A model generated the notes under the pieces. It was not told the origin of the DNA, searched no databases, and saw only the letters and a program-made list of their open reading frames with translations. The position numbers and the translations under genes were made by a program. Positions 1 through 7,678 of a DNA stretch of 51,309 nt are shown here, one piece after another; within the stretch, counting starts at the first letter, position 1; each line of letters begins with the position of its first letter. Source of the DNA: Lachnospiraceae bacterium (lineage in GTDB: Bacteria; Bacillota; Clostridia; Lachnospirales; Lachnospiraceae); contig JAETTM010000031.1 in NCBI GenBank assembly GCA_021769135.1, positions 1 to 51,309 on the forward strand, read 5' to 3'.

Positions 1-362
1 TTTTTCTTGTTTTCCACATTATAATACATGAATAGGGTCAGCAGGATAAAAGCAAAGCTGTTGCATATGTTGAAAAGCCATTTATCGCCGGATAAAAAAC
101 AACGCAAAATCATATGGTTTACACTTCTGCCGGTCCATGTCATATATTGCGCCTGTTCCTGTCGGATTAAATCCAGAAAAGAGTTGGCTTCCTGTACGGT
201 TTTTTTGTATATGAGGTCGTCAGTCATTGCCGGAGTGAACATATTGTAGATAAGGATGGCGAAGAAGGAGACGGCAATCAGGCCGAAAAATATTATTTTC
301 CTGTGTTTTTCTTCCGCCATATTGACGCTGAATAATTTTCGTTCTGCAAAACGTTCTTTCAT
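1..362 (-). CDS. Partial membrane protein, DUF6056-like, N-terminal part
   Basis: This reading frame starts at ATG 360-362 on the minus strand and stays open to the window edge, so only about the first 120 residues are seen. A charged head (MKERFAERKLFSVNMAEEKH) is followed by a hydrophobic helix near residues 21-40. Next come an extracytoplasmic-looking stretch with TDDLIYKKTVQEANSF and WTGRSVNHMI, and a second helix near residues 95-115. The D-D-Y and W-x-GR layout resembles the DUF6056 family of polytopic membrane proteins with glucosyltransferase-like topology; this is a resemblance only. An AAAGGA lies about 20 bases upstream, rather far, and no other in-frame start precedes this ATG. 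Function unknown. Confidence 0.6.
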   Translation of the reverse strand, partial: MKERFAERKLFSVNMAEEKHRKIIFFGLIAVSFFAILIYNMFTPAMTDDLIYKKTVQEANSFLDLIRQEQAQYMTWTGRSVNHMILRCFLSGDKWLFNICNSFAFILLTLFMYYNVENKK

Positions 363-457
363 AGGATTAACCGCTAAATGCGTCCTTTCTTAAATGTCTT
401 TTATCATTATTACCTGTTTTTATCAATATTTTCGCAGGAATGACAGCAGTTCGGCCT

Positions 458-1840
458 TTACGGTTGATAAAAGGTATAGCCGCACCGCCCGTTTTCCTTT
501 GTTTGGTACAGCGCCTGGTCGGCCTGGCGGAAAAGTTTGTCATTGTAGCCTTTATCTGAAAAGGCTATGCCTGCGCTGATGGAATATTTCGGCAAATCAC
601 CCTGAGGATGCTGCAATATCCAATTGATTTTATCGATTTTGCCGCTGATAATTTCAGGCTTCCCCGGCTGCACTTTTTCCATAACGACGGCAAACTCATC
701 CCCGCCAATCCTCAGCACATAGTCCGCCTTCCGAAAGCTTTCTTTCAGGATATTGGCGGCATTTATCAGTGCTTTATCCCCCATTTCGTGGCCATATGTA
801 TCATTTATGGACTTGAATACGTCTATATCGATAAGCAGGAGGGCAATAGTTGAGGAACTATTCCGCAGCCGCTCTTTCAGCTGTTCGAATGACTGGCGGT
901 TCAGCAGTCCCGTCAGGGCGTCATATTCGGCCTTATGGCGCAGAATGTCCCGTTGGGCCATGGTCATCTCATATACGTTATTATAAGTAACAGCCAGATA
1001 TTTGAATTCATACGCGCCTGTAATTTCCAGGAAATTATTATTTTTTATGCAGTTTACATAAATCCGTATGGGCCTTAAAATCAAGACGGCAATCATAATA
1101 TAGGAAAAGATGACGAGCAACACCACTAAAATAGTATAAATACTTTGGCGCTTTAAGGCGTTTTGCATGGCGGCTTCGCTGCTGGCCTGTTCCAGTTCGC
1201 AGATTGAAGTCACGCTTTGCGTAACGCTGGTCAGCTTTTCGTCTATCCGCTGCTTCATCAAACGGTATTCCTCTCCGAAGACCAGACGGCTGGCCGCATC
1301 CGATTGTTCCTGAGGAGTATATTGGATTTCCGCTTCCGGTAAAGGATAATCCCGTATCTGAGGAGGAAAGCTGTCCATAGTTTCGCCTGCGGACAAGGCG
1401 GCCAATTTCATGGAATGGATTTCCAGATCCATCAGTTCGTTGGACAATTCCAACGCTTCTTTGGAATGCTGCAGGGCACTTTTATCCCTGCCCTGGAGAT
1501 GCTTCTCGATTTCCTGAAGTGCTTTATCCCTTCTTTGGATTACATTTACTTCCTGAAAATAAGCTTCCGCATAGCTGTAATCTTTCGTGATGGCATACAA
1601 ACGCGCCTGCTCCGTCAAATAGTCGGAACCCCGCGACATATTCGTTACGTTATCCTTAATCAAAAGATATTCCTGGGTCATGTGGGCCAATTCCTTATGT
1701 TGGTTCATGACATTGATGATTCCGTCTCCTATTAATATGGATACTAAGATTGTTCCGGCCACAATCCATAGGCTAAGAGTGCGGATGCGCACCCCCCTTA
1801 ACACGCTCATCTTATTTTTGGCGCCTTCTTTCCCGTTCAT
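458..1840 (-). CDS. Membrane-anchored diguanylate cyclase (GGDEF domain)
   Basis: Predicted to make cyclic di-GMP from two GTP at the inner face of the membrane. The 460-residue protein has a transmembrane helix near residues 23-44, an external helical sensor region of about 190 residues, a second helix near 234-255, and a C-terminal GGDEF domain. The signature GGDEF is intact at 379-383. An RKAD lies five residues upstream at 370-373, matching the RxxD inhibitory site through which product feedback usually acts. An AAGGAGG site lies just before the ATG, and a good minus-strand promoter lies at 1894-1922. No EAL or HD-GYP domain is attached. What the external region senses is unknown; it looks like an all-helical four-helix type. 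Confidence 0.93.
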   Translation of the reverse strand: MNGKEGAKNKMSVLRGVRIRTLSLWIVAGTILVSILIGDGIINVMNQHKELAHMTQEYLLIKDNVTNMSRGSDYLTEQARLYAITKDYSYAEAYFQEVNVIQRRDKALQEIEKHLQGRDKSALQHSKEALELSNELMDLEIHSMKLAALSAGETMDSFPPQIRDYPLPEAEIQYTPQEQSDAASRLVFGEEYRLMKQRIDEKLTSVTQSVTSICELEQASSEAAMQNALKRQSIYTILVVLLVIFSYIMIAVLILRPIRIYVNCIKNNNFLEITGAYEFKYLAVTYNNVYEMTMAQRDILRHKAEYDALTGLLNRQSFEQLKERLRNSSSTIALLLIDIDVFKSINDTYGHEMGDKALINAANILKESFRKADYVLRIGGDEFAVVMEKVQPGKPEIISGKIDKINWILQHPQGDLPKYSISAGIAFSDKGYNDKLFRQADQALYQTKENGRCGYTFYQP

Positions 1841-1893
1841 AGAACCCCTCCTTGGCCTGCATCGGATTTATCTGTCACGCGGCGGCTGCAATT

Positions 1894-1922
1894 AGTATAG
1901 CATTGCAAAAATGTTTTGGCAA
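1894..1922 (-). promoter_or_regulatory. Promoter for the diguanylate cyclase
   Basis: Read on the minus strand, TTGCCA (1917-1922) is separated by 17 bases from TATACT (1894-1899). It sits about 55 bases before the GGDEF gene start and is back-to-back with the folT promoter, 10 bases away. Confidence 0.6.
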
Positions 1923-1931
1923 GCAAACCAG

Positions 1932-1960
1932 TTTACAAACCCGCCATTATATGCTATAAC
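1932..1960 (+). promoter_or_regulatory. Promoter for the folT riboswitch transcript
   Basis: TTTACA (1932-1937), a 17-base spacer and TATAAC (1955-1960) place the likely transcript start near 1967, some 20 bases before the riboswitch. Confidence 0.6.
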
Positions 1961-1989
1961 AAACTTGTTCCTAAAAACAAAATGAGTTA

Positions 1990-2097
1990 GCAGAGTAGAA
2001 ATCTGTGCGTCAAGTGCTGCGTGAACGGGGAGTTGTCATGCGGACGAAAAGCCGGTTGCATGGCTTGCGGTACAGAATTCGCATCCCGCTGCTGCAT
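1990..2097 (+). promoter_or_regulatory. Tetrahydrofolate (THF) riboswitch
   Basis: The leader carries the conserved blocks of the THF riboswitch in order: AGAGTAGA at the 5' side, GCGTCAAGTG, CGTGAACGGG, then GGTTGCATGGC, GCGGTAC, and a closing CGCATCCCGCT. Blocks and spacing match my memory of the family consensus well, and the downstream gene is a folate importer component, the classic THF-riboswitch target in Firmicutes. Output is probably at translation, through the helix at 2112-2149. Confidence 0.9.
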
Positions 2098-2111
2098 ATG
2101 GAGCGCTTTGT

Positions 2112-2149
2112 CCTCCTTTATGCGGTCAGGAAAACTGCTATAAAGGAGG
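2112..2149 (+). promoter_or_regulatory. Helix sequestering the folT ribosome binding site
   Basis: CCTCCTTTAT (2112-2121) is the exact reverse complement of ATAAAGGAGG (2140-2149), the ribosome binding site of folT, whose ATG is at 2157. The 18-base loop leaves a stable 10-bp hairpin that would hide the site. No U-tract follows, so this is a translational switch and not a terminator. It lies directly after the THF aptamer and is most simply its expression platform. Confidence 0.8.
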
Positions 2150-2156
2150 TATTTTT

Positions 2157-2750
2157 ATGAAGAAATTAAGAGAAGTGAAAGAAATGTTTCAAAGTTCCTT
2201 GCAGGAGCTGCTGGTTACGAGGAATATGGTATTGTGCGGCCTGATGGCGGCGCTGTCGGTTGTGCTGAGTATGACAGCGTCCATAGAAGCGGGGCCCTAT
2301 ATTCGAATCGGATTTTCGGGAATTCCCAATCGGATTGTGGAATGCCTTTTTGGGCCGGCAGCGGGATGCCTTTTTGGCGGTGCGCTGGATATTTTGAAAT
2401 ACGCGTTAAAACCCAGCGGCCCGTTTTTTTTCGGTTTTACTTTTAACGTGATGCTGGCGGGAGTCATATATGGCTCCATTCTCTATAAAAAGCCGGTAAG
2501 CATTAAACGGATTGCGGCAGCAGAATTATTGGTTAAGGTTTTGGTGAACTGTATTTTGAATACCCTTTGGATTTCCATGCTGTACGGGAAAGGCTTTTTC
2601 GTTTTGCTTCCTGCGAGGATGGTAAAAAATGCGGTTATGCTGCCTATTGACAGCGCAATCCTGTATTTTTCCCTTACTTATGTGAGGAAGCTTTTGAACC
2701 GGATAGGGTATGGGGAAGAAATAAGGCATGGGCAGGCGGCCCGGAAATGA
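2157..2750 (+). CDS. folT: Folate ECF transporter S component (FolT)
   Basis: Substrate-binding membrane subunit of an energy-coupling factor importer for folate. The 197-residue protein has about six hydrophobic helices. After the first helix come RIGFSGIPNRIVECLFGP and then GGALDILKYALKPSGPFF, hallmarks of the folate-specific S family; the length is usual. The EcfA/A'/T energising module is not in this window, as expected for group II ECF systems where S components sit apart. Expression is predicted to fall when tetrahydrofolate is high, through the riboswitch and SD-sequestering helix just upstream. The stop is 8 bases before prmA, so they are probably co-transcribed. Confidence 0.92.
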   Translation: MKKLREVKEMFQSSLQELLVTRNMVLCGLMAALSVVLSMTASIEAGPYIRIGFSGIPNRIVECLFGPAAGCLFGGALDILKYALKPSGPFFFGFTFNVMLAGVIYGSILYKKPVSIKRIAAAELLVKVLVNCILNTLWISMLYGKGFFVLLPARMVKNAVMLPIDSAILYFSLTYVRKLLNRIGYGEEIRHGQAARK

Positions 2751-2757
2751 GGAAAAT

Positions 2758-3741
2758 ATGAAGTGGACGAAATTTAAGGTTAAGACATTGACGGAAGCGG
2801 AAGACATTGTAATCAGCACATTGTACGATATCGGCCTGGAAGGCGCACAGATTGAGGATAAAGTGCCCTTAACTGCGGCGGAAAAGGAGCAGATGTTCGT
2901 GGATATCCTGCCGGAAAGCGGGGAAGATGACGGGATTGCCTACCTTAGCTTTTTTGTGGAAGAAAAAGAGGGCGGTATGCTGGAGGTGAATGGGGAAAGG
3001 GTTACAACGGAAGAACTTTTGAAAAAGGTGGAAGGGGAATTGGAAGAACTTCGCATGTTTATGGACATTGGAGAAGGTTCGGTTCAGGTGGATGAAACGG
3101 AGGATATCGACTGGATTAACAATTGGAAACAATATTTTCATCAATTTTACATTGATGATATTTTGGTTATACCTTCCTGGGAGGAAGTGAAGGCGGAGGA
3201 TAATGATAAAATGGTGCTCCATATTGACCCAGGAACGGCTTTCGGCACAGGGATGCACGAAACGACCCAACTGTGTATCCGTCAATTGAGGAAACACATC
3301 ACGGCGGAGACAAAGCTATTGGATGTGGGAACAGGGAGCGGCATATTATCCATACTTTCCCTGATGTTCGGCGCAAAGGAAGCGCTGGGAACGGATTTGG
3401 ACCCGTGCGCAATCGAAGCGGTGGAGGAAAATAAGCGGGCGAATGGCATTTCCGGGGAGAAATTCCGGGTGCTCACAGGGAATATCATTACGGAGAAGGA
3501 AGTTCAGGATGAGGTGGGTTACGAATGTTATGATATTGTGGTGGCCAATATCCTGGCGGACGTATTGGCGGACCTGACGCCGGTCATTGTGAAGAGCTTA
3601 AAGCCCGGAGGCGTTTATATCACTTCGGGGATTATCGACGATAAGGAAAGCCTGGTGGCGGATGCTGTGCGCGCGGCGGGGATGGAGATTTTGGAGATAA
3701 CCTATCAAGGGGAGTGGGTGTCGATAACGGGAAGGAAATAG
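2758..3741 (+). CDS. prmA: Ribosomal protein L11 methyltransferase
   Basis: Uses S-adenosylmethionine to methylate amino groups of ribosomal protein L11. I place the start at ATG 2758 (MKWTKFKVKTLTEAE), which has GAGG seven bases upstream; an ATG ten codons earlier lacks a site. The 327-residue product is of usual length. The N-terminal substrate-recognition domain is followed by the SAM-binding core: DPGTAFGTGMHETTQLC, LLDVGTGSGILSI (motif I) and VVANILADVL (the NPPY-equivalent of PrmA). rsmE follows, so folT-prmA-rsmE looks like one transcript with translation-related members. Confidence 0.95.
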   Translation: MKWTKFKVKTLTEAEDIVISTLYDIGLEGAQIEDKVPLTAAEKEQMFVDILPESGEDDGIAYLSFFVEEKEGGMLEVNGERVTTEELLKKVEGELEELRMFMDIGEGSVQVDETEDIDWINNWKQYFHQFYIDDILVIPSWEEVKAEDNDKMVLHIDPGTAFGTGMHETTQLCIRQLRKHITAETKLLDVGTGSGILSILSLMFGAKEALGTDLDPCAIEAVEENKRANGISGEKFRVLTGNIITEKEVQDEVGYECYDIVVANILADVLADLTPVIVKSLKPGGVYITSGIIDDKESLVADAVRAAGMEILEITYQGEWVSITGRK

Positions 3742-3796
3742 GGATATCGGCTTCGCAATGGCCTGGGGATGGAAGGAAAGGATGGCAGGCGGAAGG

Positions 3797-4546
3797 ATGT
3801 ATCATTTTTTTGTGGAAGAGCATCAGATACAGGGGGATGCGGTCAGGATAGAGGGGAACGATGTGAAGCATATTAAAAATGTGCTTCGGATGAAGGCTGG
3901 GGAGGAACTGGCGGTAGGCAATGGGGTGGATAGGAAGGAATATCGTTGCCGTATAGAAGAACTTCTGGCGGACAGCGTTGTTTGCCGGGTTTTGGCGGTG
4001 GAAGAGGCGGATACGGAGCTGCCGGCCCGGATATTTCTTTTTCAGGGGCTGCCGAAAGGGGATAAGATGGAAACGATTGTCCAGAAAGCGGTGGAACTGG
4101 GGGCTTATGAAGTCATACCTGTGGCGGCAAGGCGCTGTGTGGTGAAGCTGGACGAGAAGAAGGCGAAAAGCAAAATGGCCCGATGGCAGGCGATTTCCGA
4201 AGCGGCGGCCAAACAGAGCGGACGGCGGATAATCCCAGAGGTGAAAGGCGTGATGACGATGAAGGAGGCCATGGCTTATGCGGCGGATATGGATGTGCGT
4301 CTGATTCCTTATGAGAGGGCGGAGGGCATGGAAAAGACGAGGGATATTATCCGGTCTTTAAGACCGGGGCAGGATATAGCGGTTTTTATCGGGCCGGAGG
4401 GCGGTTTTGAAGAAGATGAGGTGGACATGGCGGCGGAGGCTGGAATTTGCCCTGTTACTATGGGGAAACGCATTCTGCGTACGGAGACGGCGGGGCTTGC
4501 CATGCTGGCATGGATGGTGTATCAGCTGGAAGAAAGCAGCATATAG
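3797..4546 (+). CDS. rsmE: 16S rRNA (uracil(1498)-N(3))-methyltransferase
   Basis: SPOUT-class methyltransferase modifying U1498 of 16S rRNA. I choose ATG 3797 (MYHFFVEEHQI), where family similarity begins, giving 249 residues; ATGs at 3758 and 3782 are possible but add non-family residues. Family features are visible: NDVKHIKNVLRMKAGEE near the start, the LPKGDKMETIVQKAVELG segment, and the C-terminal knot with IGPEGGFEEDEV, MGKRILRTETAGL. The pairing prmA-rsmE is common in Clostridia and Bacilli. The ribosome site is crowded (GGCGGAAGG abuts the ATG), which leaves some doubt about the exact start. Confidence 0.95.
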   Translation: MYHFFVEEHQIQGDAVRIEGNDVKHIKNVLRMKAGEELAVGNGVDRKEYRCRIEELLADSVVCRVLAVEEADTELPARIFLFQGLPKGDKMETIVQKAVELGAYEVIPVAARRCVVKLDEKKAKSKMARWQAISEAAAKQSGRRIIPEVKGVMTMKEAMAYAADMDVRLIPYERAEGMEKTRDIIRSLRPGQDIAVFIGPEGGFEEDEVDMAAEAGICPVTMGKRILRTETAGLAMLAWMVYQLEESSI

Positions 4547-4609
4547 TATAATAGATATGCGCCCTATCTATGGAAAATGCGCAGAAGAAGTACAGAAATG
4601 AGGTTGAAA

Positions 4610-5764
4610 ATGGAAGTATATTTGGATAATTCAGCTACTACAAGATGCTTTCAGGACGTGGCAGCTTTTATGACACATATCATGTGCAGCGATTACGGCA
4701 ATCCGTCCAGCCTGCATCTGAAAGGCGTTCAGGCGGAAAATTATATCCGCTATGCCAAAGAGACTATAGCTAAACTGTTAAAGGTAAATGAGAAAGAAAT
4801 TCTTTTCACATCGGGGGGAACGGAAGCGGACAATATCGCGCTGATTGGCTGCGCCCTTGCCAACCACAGGGCAGGAAAGCACCTGATTACTACGATGATT
4901 GAACATCCGGCGGTATTGCAGACAATGAAATATCTGGTGGAACAAGGCTTTCGTGTGACCTATCTGCCCGTGGACGGCAAAGGGCGTATCCGGCTGGAAG
5001 ATTTGCAGAGGGCTATGGGAAAAGATACTATTTTAGTATCCATTATGCATACCAATAACGAAATAGGCTCCCTGCAGCCAATAGCGGAGGCAGGGGCTCT
5101 GATTAAGAAGATGAACCCCCGCACCCTCTTCCATGTGGACGCAGTGCAGGGCTTTGGCAAATTCCGGATTTACCCTAAGAAGATGAACATCGATTTGCTT
5201 TCCGTCAGCGGCCATAAGATACATGGACCCAAAGGCGTTGGATTTTTGTATATTAACGAAAAAGTGAAAATAAAACCCATTATTTACGGCGGAGGCCAGC
5301 AGAATAATCTCCGCTCCGGCACGGAAAACGTACCTGGAATTGCCGGGCTGGCAAAAGCGGCGGAAATCGTATATGGGGATTTGGATGGGGATGTGGAGAG
5401 GCTATATGCTCTCAAGCAAAGGTTCATTGACGGCGTAACCCGTATAGACCATGTAAAAATCAACGGCTATACAGGAAGGGAATCCGCACCTCATGTAATC
5501 AGCGTATCGGTAAGGGGAGTGCGCAGCGAAGTCCTGCTTCACGCGCTGGAGGACAGGGGGATATATGTATCCGCCGGAAGCGCCTGCTCCGCCCGCAAGC
5601 CGCAGCCTTCGGCCACGCTGAAAGCAATTGGGGTGGAAAAGGAACTGCTGGAATCCACCATTCGGTTCAGCCTTTCGGTGTTTACGACGGAAGAGGAAAT
5701 CGATTATACGCTGCAGGCGCTGTATGATATTATACCGATGCTGCGCAAGTATGCCAGGCATTGA
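4610..5764 (+). CDS. Cysteine desulfurase, probable sulfur donor to ThiI
   Basis: PLP enzyme that takes sulfur from cysteine as a protein persulfide. The start at ATG 4610 (MEVYLDNSATTRC) has GAGG six bases upstream; 384 residues. Seen directly: the DNSATT start, the PLP-lysine motif SGHKIHGPKG, RSGTENVPGIAG, and the catalytic loop AGSACSARKP with Cys about residue 326. The extended active-site loop and the neighbour thiI suggest the NifZ/IscS role in 4-thiouridine formation, as in Bacillus where a desulfurase gene pairs with thiI. No iscU-like scaffold gene is nearby, which argues against a dedicated Fe-S operon. A MITE copy separates it from thiI. Confidence 0.93.
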   Translation: MEVYLDNSATTRCFQDVAAFMTHIMCSDYGNPSSLHLKGVQAENYIRYAKETIAKLLKVNEKEILFTSGGTEADNIALIGCALANHRAGKHLITTMIEHPAVLQTMKYLVEQGFRVTYLPVDGKGRIRLEDLQRAMGKDTILVSIMHTNNEIGSLQPIAEAGALIKKMNPRTLFHVDAVQGFGKFRIYPKKMNIDLLSVSGHKIHGPKGVGFLYINEKVKIKPIIYGGGQQNNLRSGTENVPGIAGLAKAAEIVYGDLDGDVERLYALKQRFIDGVTRIDHVKINGYTGRESAPHVISVSVRGVRSEVLLHALEDRGIYVSAGSACSARKPQPSATLKAIGVEKELLESTIRFSLSVFTTEEEIDYTLQALYDIIPMLRKYARH

Positions 5765-5780
5765 CAGGAAAGCTGCTGCC

Positions 5781-5933
5781 GACGGACGCTGCGAGAAGGA
5801 TAAAATCCTCCGTCGCCACGCCCTCGCTCTGTGAAAAACGCAGCGGGCACATAAGGCGCTAAAACACGGCGCCTAAGTGCCGGCGCTTTTCAAAGGGCTC
5901 CTTAAGGATTTTATCCTTTTCGCAGCGTCCGCC
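5781..5933 (+). repeat. MITE-like palindromic element, copy 1 (core only)
   Basis: A 153-bp imperfect palindrome whose ends read GACGGACGCTGCGAGAAGG and CTTTTCGCAGCGTCCGCC. Its interior (CCGTCGCCACGC, ACATAAGGCGCTAAAACAC, GCGCCTAAGTGCCGGCG) matches copy 3 at 17804-17996 in reverse orientation, and its flanks match copy 2 at 15122-15287. It lacks the outer GTAACAGTTCAGCC ends. It fills the gap between the desulfurase and thiI; no coding content. Confidence 0.8.
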
Positions 5934-6055
5934 TAAAATATACGCCCTTCCTCAAAAAAATATTAGGAATCTTCCCGGCCATATGCTATACTACATATAA
6001 ATTGTTCCGGTCGATGATATTGTAAAAAATCAGCAGATGACAGAAAGGCGGCAGA

Positions 6056-7237
6056 ATGTTTACAGCATTTTTGATAAAATATGCGGAAATAGGCGTAAAA
6101 GGAAAAAACAGATATATTTTTGAAGATGCTCTCGTGCAGCAAATTAAATATGCGGTGAAGCGTTGCGATGGGGAATTCAAAGTGACGCGTACCCAAGGAA
6201 GAATCTATGTGGAAGCTTTGACGGATTTCGACTTCGACGAGACGGTGGAGAGCCTGAAATGCGTGTTCGGGATTTCCGGCATTTGCCCTGTGGTTTACGT
6301 GGAAGACGAAGGATTTGAAAAATTAGGACAGGCTATTGTGGATTATATCGGAGAAGTCTATCCCGACAGGAACAAGAGCTTTAAAGTGAACGCAAGAAGG
6401 GCCAGGAAAAACTATCCGCTGAATTCTATGGAGATTAACAGTGAAATCGGCAGCGTCCTTTTGGAGGCATATCCGGAAATGCGGGTGGATGTGCACAAGC
6501 CGGATATTACGCTAAGCATAGAAATCCGTGAAAAAATATATATTTATTCCCAGATGATTCCGGGTCCGGGAGGCATGCCTGTGGGAACCGGCGGGAAGGC
6601 GATGCTCCTTTTGTCGGGAGGGATTGATTCTCCGGTAGCGGGTTATATGATAGCCAAGCGGGGGGTGAAAATCGACGCGGTATATTTCCATGCCCCTCCG
6701 TATACAAGCGAAAGGGCGAAACAAAAAGTCGTGGATTTGGCAAGGCTGGTATCCCGCTATACAGGGCCGATTTATCTTCACGTAATAAATTTCACCGATA
6801 TACAGCTGTATATTTATGAGAAATGCCCCCATGACGAGCTGACGATTATAATGCGCCGGTATATGATGCGGATTGCGGAGCGGATTGCAAAAGATACGGA
6901 GTGCCTGGGGCTGATTACCGGGGAAAGCATCGGGCAGGTGGCTTCCCAGACAATGCACAGCCTGGCGGCAACCAACGAAGCATGCACTTTGCCCGTATAC
7001 CGCCCTTTGATCGGGTTCGATAAAATGGAAATCGTGGATGTGGCGGAGAAAATCAATACTTATGAAACCTCAATTCTTCCTTACGAGGACTGCTGTACCA
7101 TTTTTGTGGCCAAGCATCCGGTGACAAAGCCGAATCTGAATATTATCCGCCGCCATGAGCAAAACCTGGGGGAAAAAATAGAGGAAATGGTGGAAACGGC
7201 GCTAAAGAATGATGAGTTGATTATTGTCCATCAATGA
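6056..7237 (+). CDS. thiI: tRNA 4-thiouridine synthase ThiI
   Basis: Transfers persulfide sulfur to U8 of tRNA, and may also feed thiazole synthesis. The 393-residue protein has an N-terminal ferredoxin-like and THUMP region (roughly residues 1-165) and a PP-loop adenylation domain with LLSGGIDSPVAG, SGGIDS at 187-192. A conserved Cys pair sits in LPYEDCCTIFVAKHP near the end. There is no C-terminal rhodanese domain; that is normal for the Firmicute form and not a truncation. AAAGGCGG precedes the ATG. The desulfurase gene upstream is the likely sulfur supplier. Confidence 0.95.
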   Translation: MFTAFLIKYAEIGVKGKNRYIFEDALVQQIKYAVKRCDGEFKVTRTQGRIYVEALTDFDFDETVESLKCVFGISGICPVVYVEDEGFEKLGQAIVDYIGEVYPDRNKSFKVNARRARKNYPLNSMEINSEIGSVLLEAYPEMRVDVHKPDITLSIEIREKIYIYSQMIPGPGGMPVGTGGKAMLLLSGGIDSPVAGYMIAKRGVKIDAVYFHAPPYTSERAKQKVVDLARLVSRYTGPIYLHVINFTDIQLYIYEKCPHDELTIIMRRYMMRIAERIAKDTECLGLITGESIGQVASQTMHSLAATNEACTLPVYRPLIGFDKMEIVDVAEKINTYETSILPYEDCCTIFVAKHPVTKPNLNIIRRHEQNLGEKIEEMVETALKNDELIIVHQ

Positions 7238-7283
7238 GGGGGATGGCTGTACCATGCCTGAAAATATATTTTTAATTTGTGGA

Positions 7284-7314
7284 AGGAAAAAGAGCCCGGT
7301 TTCCCGGACTCTTT
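7284..7314 (-). terminator. Terminator after the HPr-like gene
   Basis: AAAGAGCCCGG (7288-7298) and CCGGACTCTTT (7303-7313) form a stem with one mismatch and a TTTC loop. Read on the minus strand the stem runs into TTTTTCC, so it ends the HPr-like transcript. On the plus strand it could weakly stop thiI as well. Confidence 0.75.
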
Positions 7315-7347
7315 CGATAGCTTATATGTACAGCGTCAATTCCCGTC

Positions 7348-7578
7348 TCAGATAATATAAGGTTCCAAAGTCTTAAGAACTTCATCCGCATTATCTTCCG
7401 CATGGATGTTCAAATCAATGGGTTTCGACAAATCTAAGCTGAAGATGCCCATAATAGATTTCGCATCAATAACGTACCTTCCGGACACTAAATCGAAATC
7501 GTAATCGAACTTTGTAATATCGTTTACAAAAGATTTTACTTTATCAATGGAATTTAATGAAATCTGAACTGTTTTCAT
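7348..7578 (-). CDS. HPr-family small protein lacking the phosphorylatable histidine
   Basis: A 76-residue protein whose size and pattern follow the HPr fold: MKTVQISLNSIDKVKSFVN, a middle VIDAKSIMGIFSLDLSKPI strand-helix resembling the region around HPr Ser46, and a C-terminal EVLKTLEPYI helix. The GLHARPA active-site loop with His15 is absent, so it cannot carry phosphate as a PTS carrier does. An AGGAGG site precedes the ATG and a promoter lies at 7614-7645. It stands alone on the minus strand with its own terminator. The role is unknown; regulatory paralogues of HPr without His15 exist, and this could be one. Confidence 0.75.
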   Translation of the reverse strand: MKTVQISLNSIDKVKSFVNDITKFDYDFDLVSGRYVIDAKSIMGIFSLDLSKPIDLNIHAEDNADEVLKTLEPYII

Positions 7579-7613
7579 CGGCTTTTACCTCCTTGTTTAT
7601 AATACCTTCTGCT

Positions 7614-7645
7614 ATTATACTAAATGGTAAAGGGGTAAAAGTCAA
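7614..7645 (-). promoter_or_regulatory. Promoter for the HPr-like gene
   Basis: On the minus strand, TTGACT (7640-7645) is followed after 17 bases by TAGTAT (7617-7622), overlapping a TATAAT (7614-7619) at 20 bases. The gene's ATG is at 7576-7578. Confidence 0.6.
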
Positions 7646-7678
7646 TGCCTAAACACAACAAAAAAAGTGAGGAATATC

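Noticed and set aside
28-249. Plus-strand open frame of 73 codons at the left edge
   Set aside because: It is antisense to a membrane-protein frame that is open to the window edge with a natural start at 360-362; the plus frame has no ribosome site and unlikely composition.
6056-7237. Apparent C-terminal truncation of ThiI (no rhodanese domain)
   Set aside because: The Firmicute form normally lacks that domain; the frame ends naturally with the expected Cys region present.
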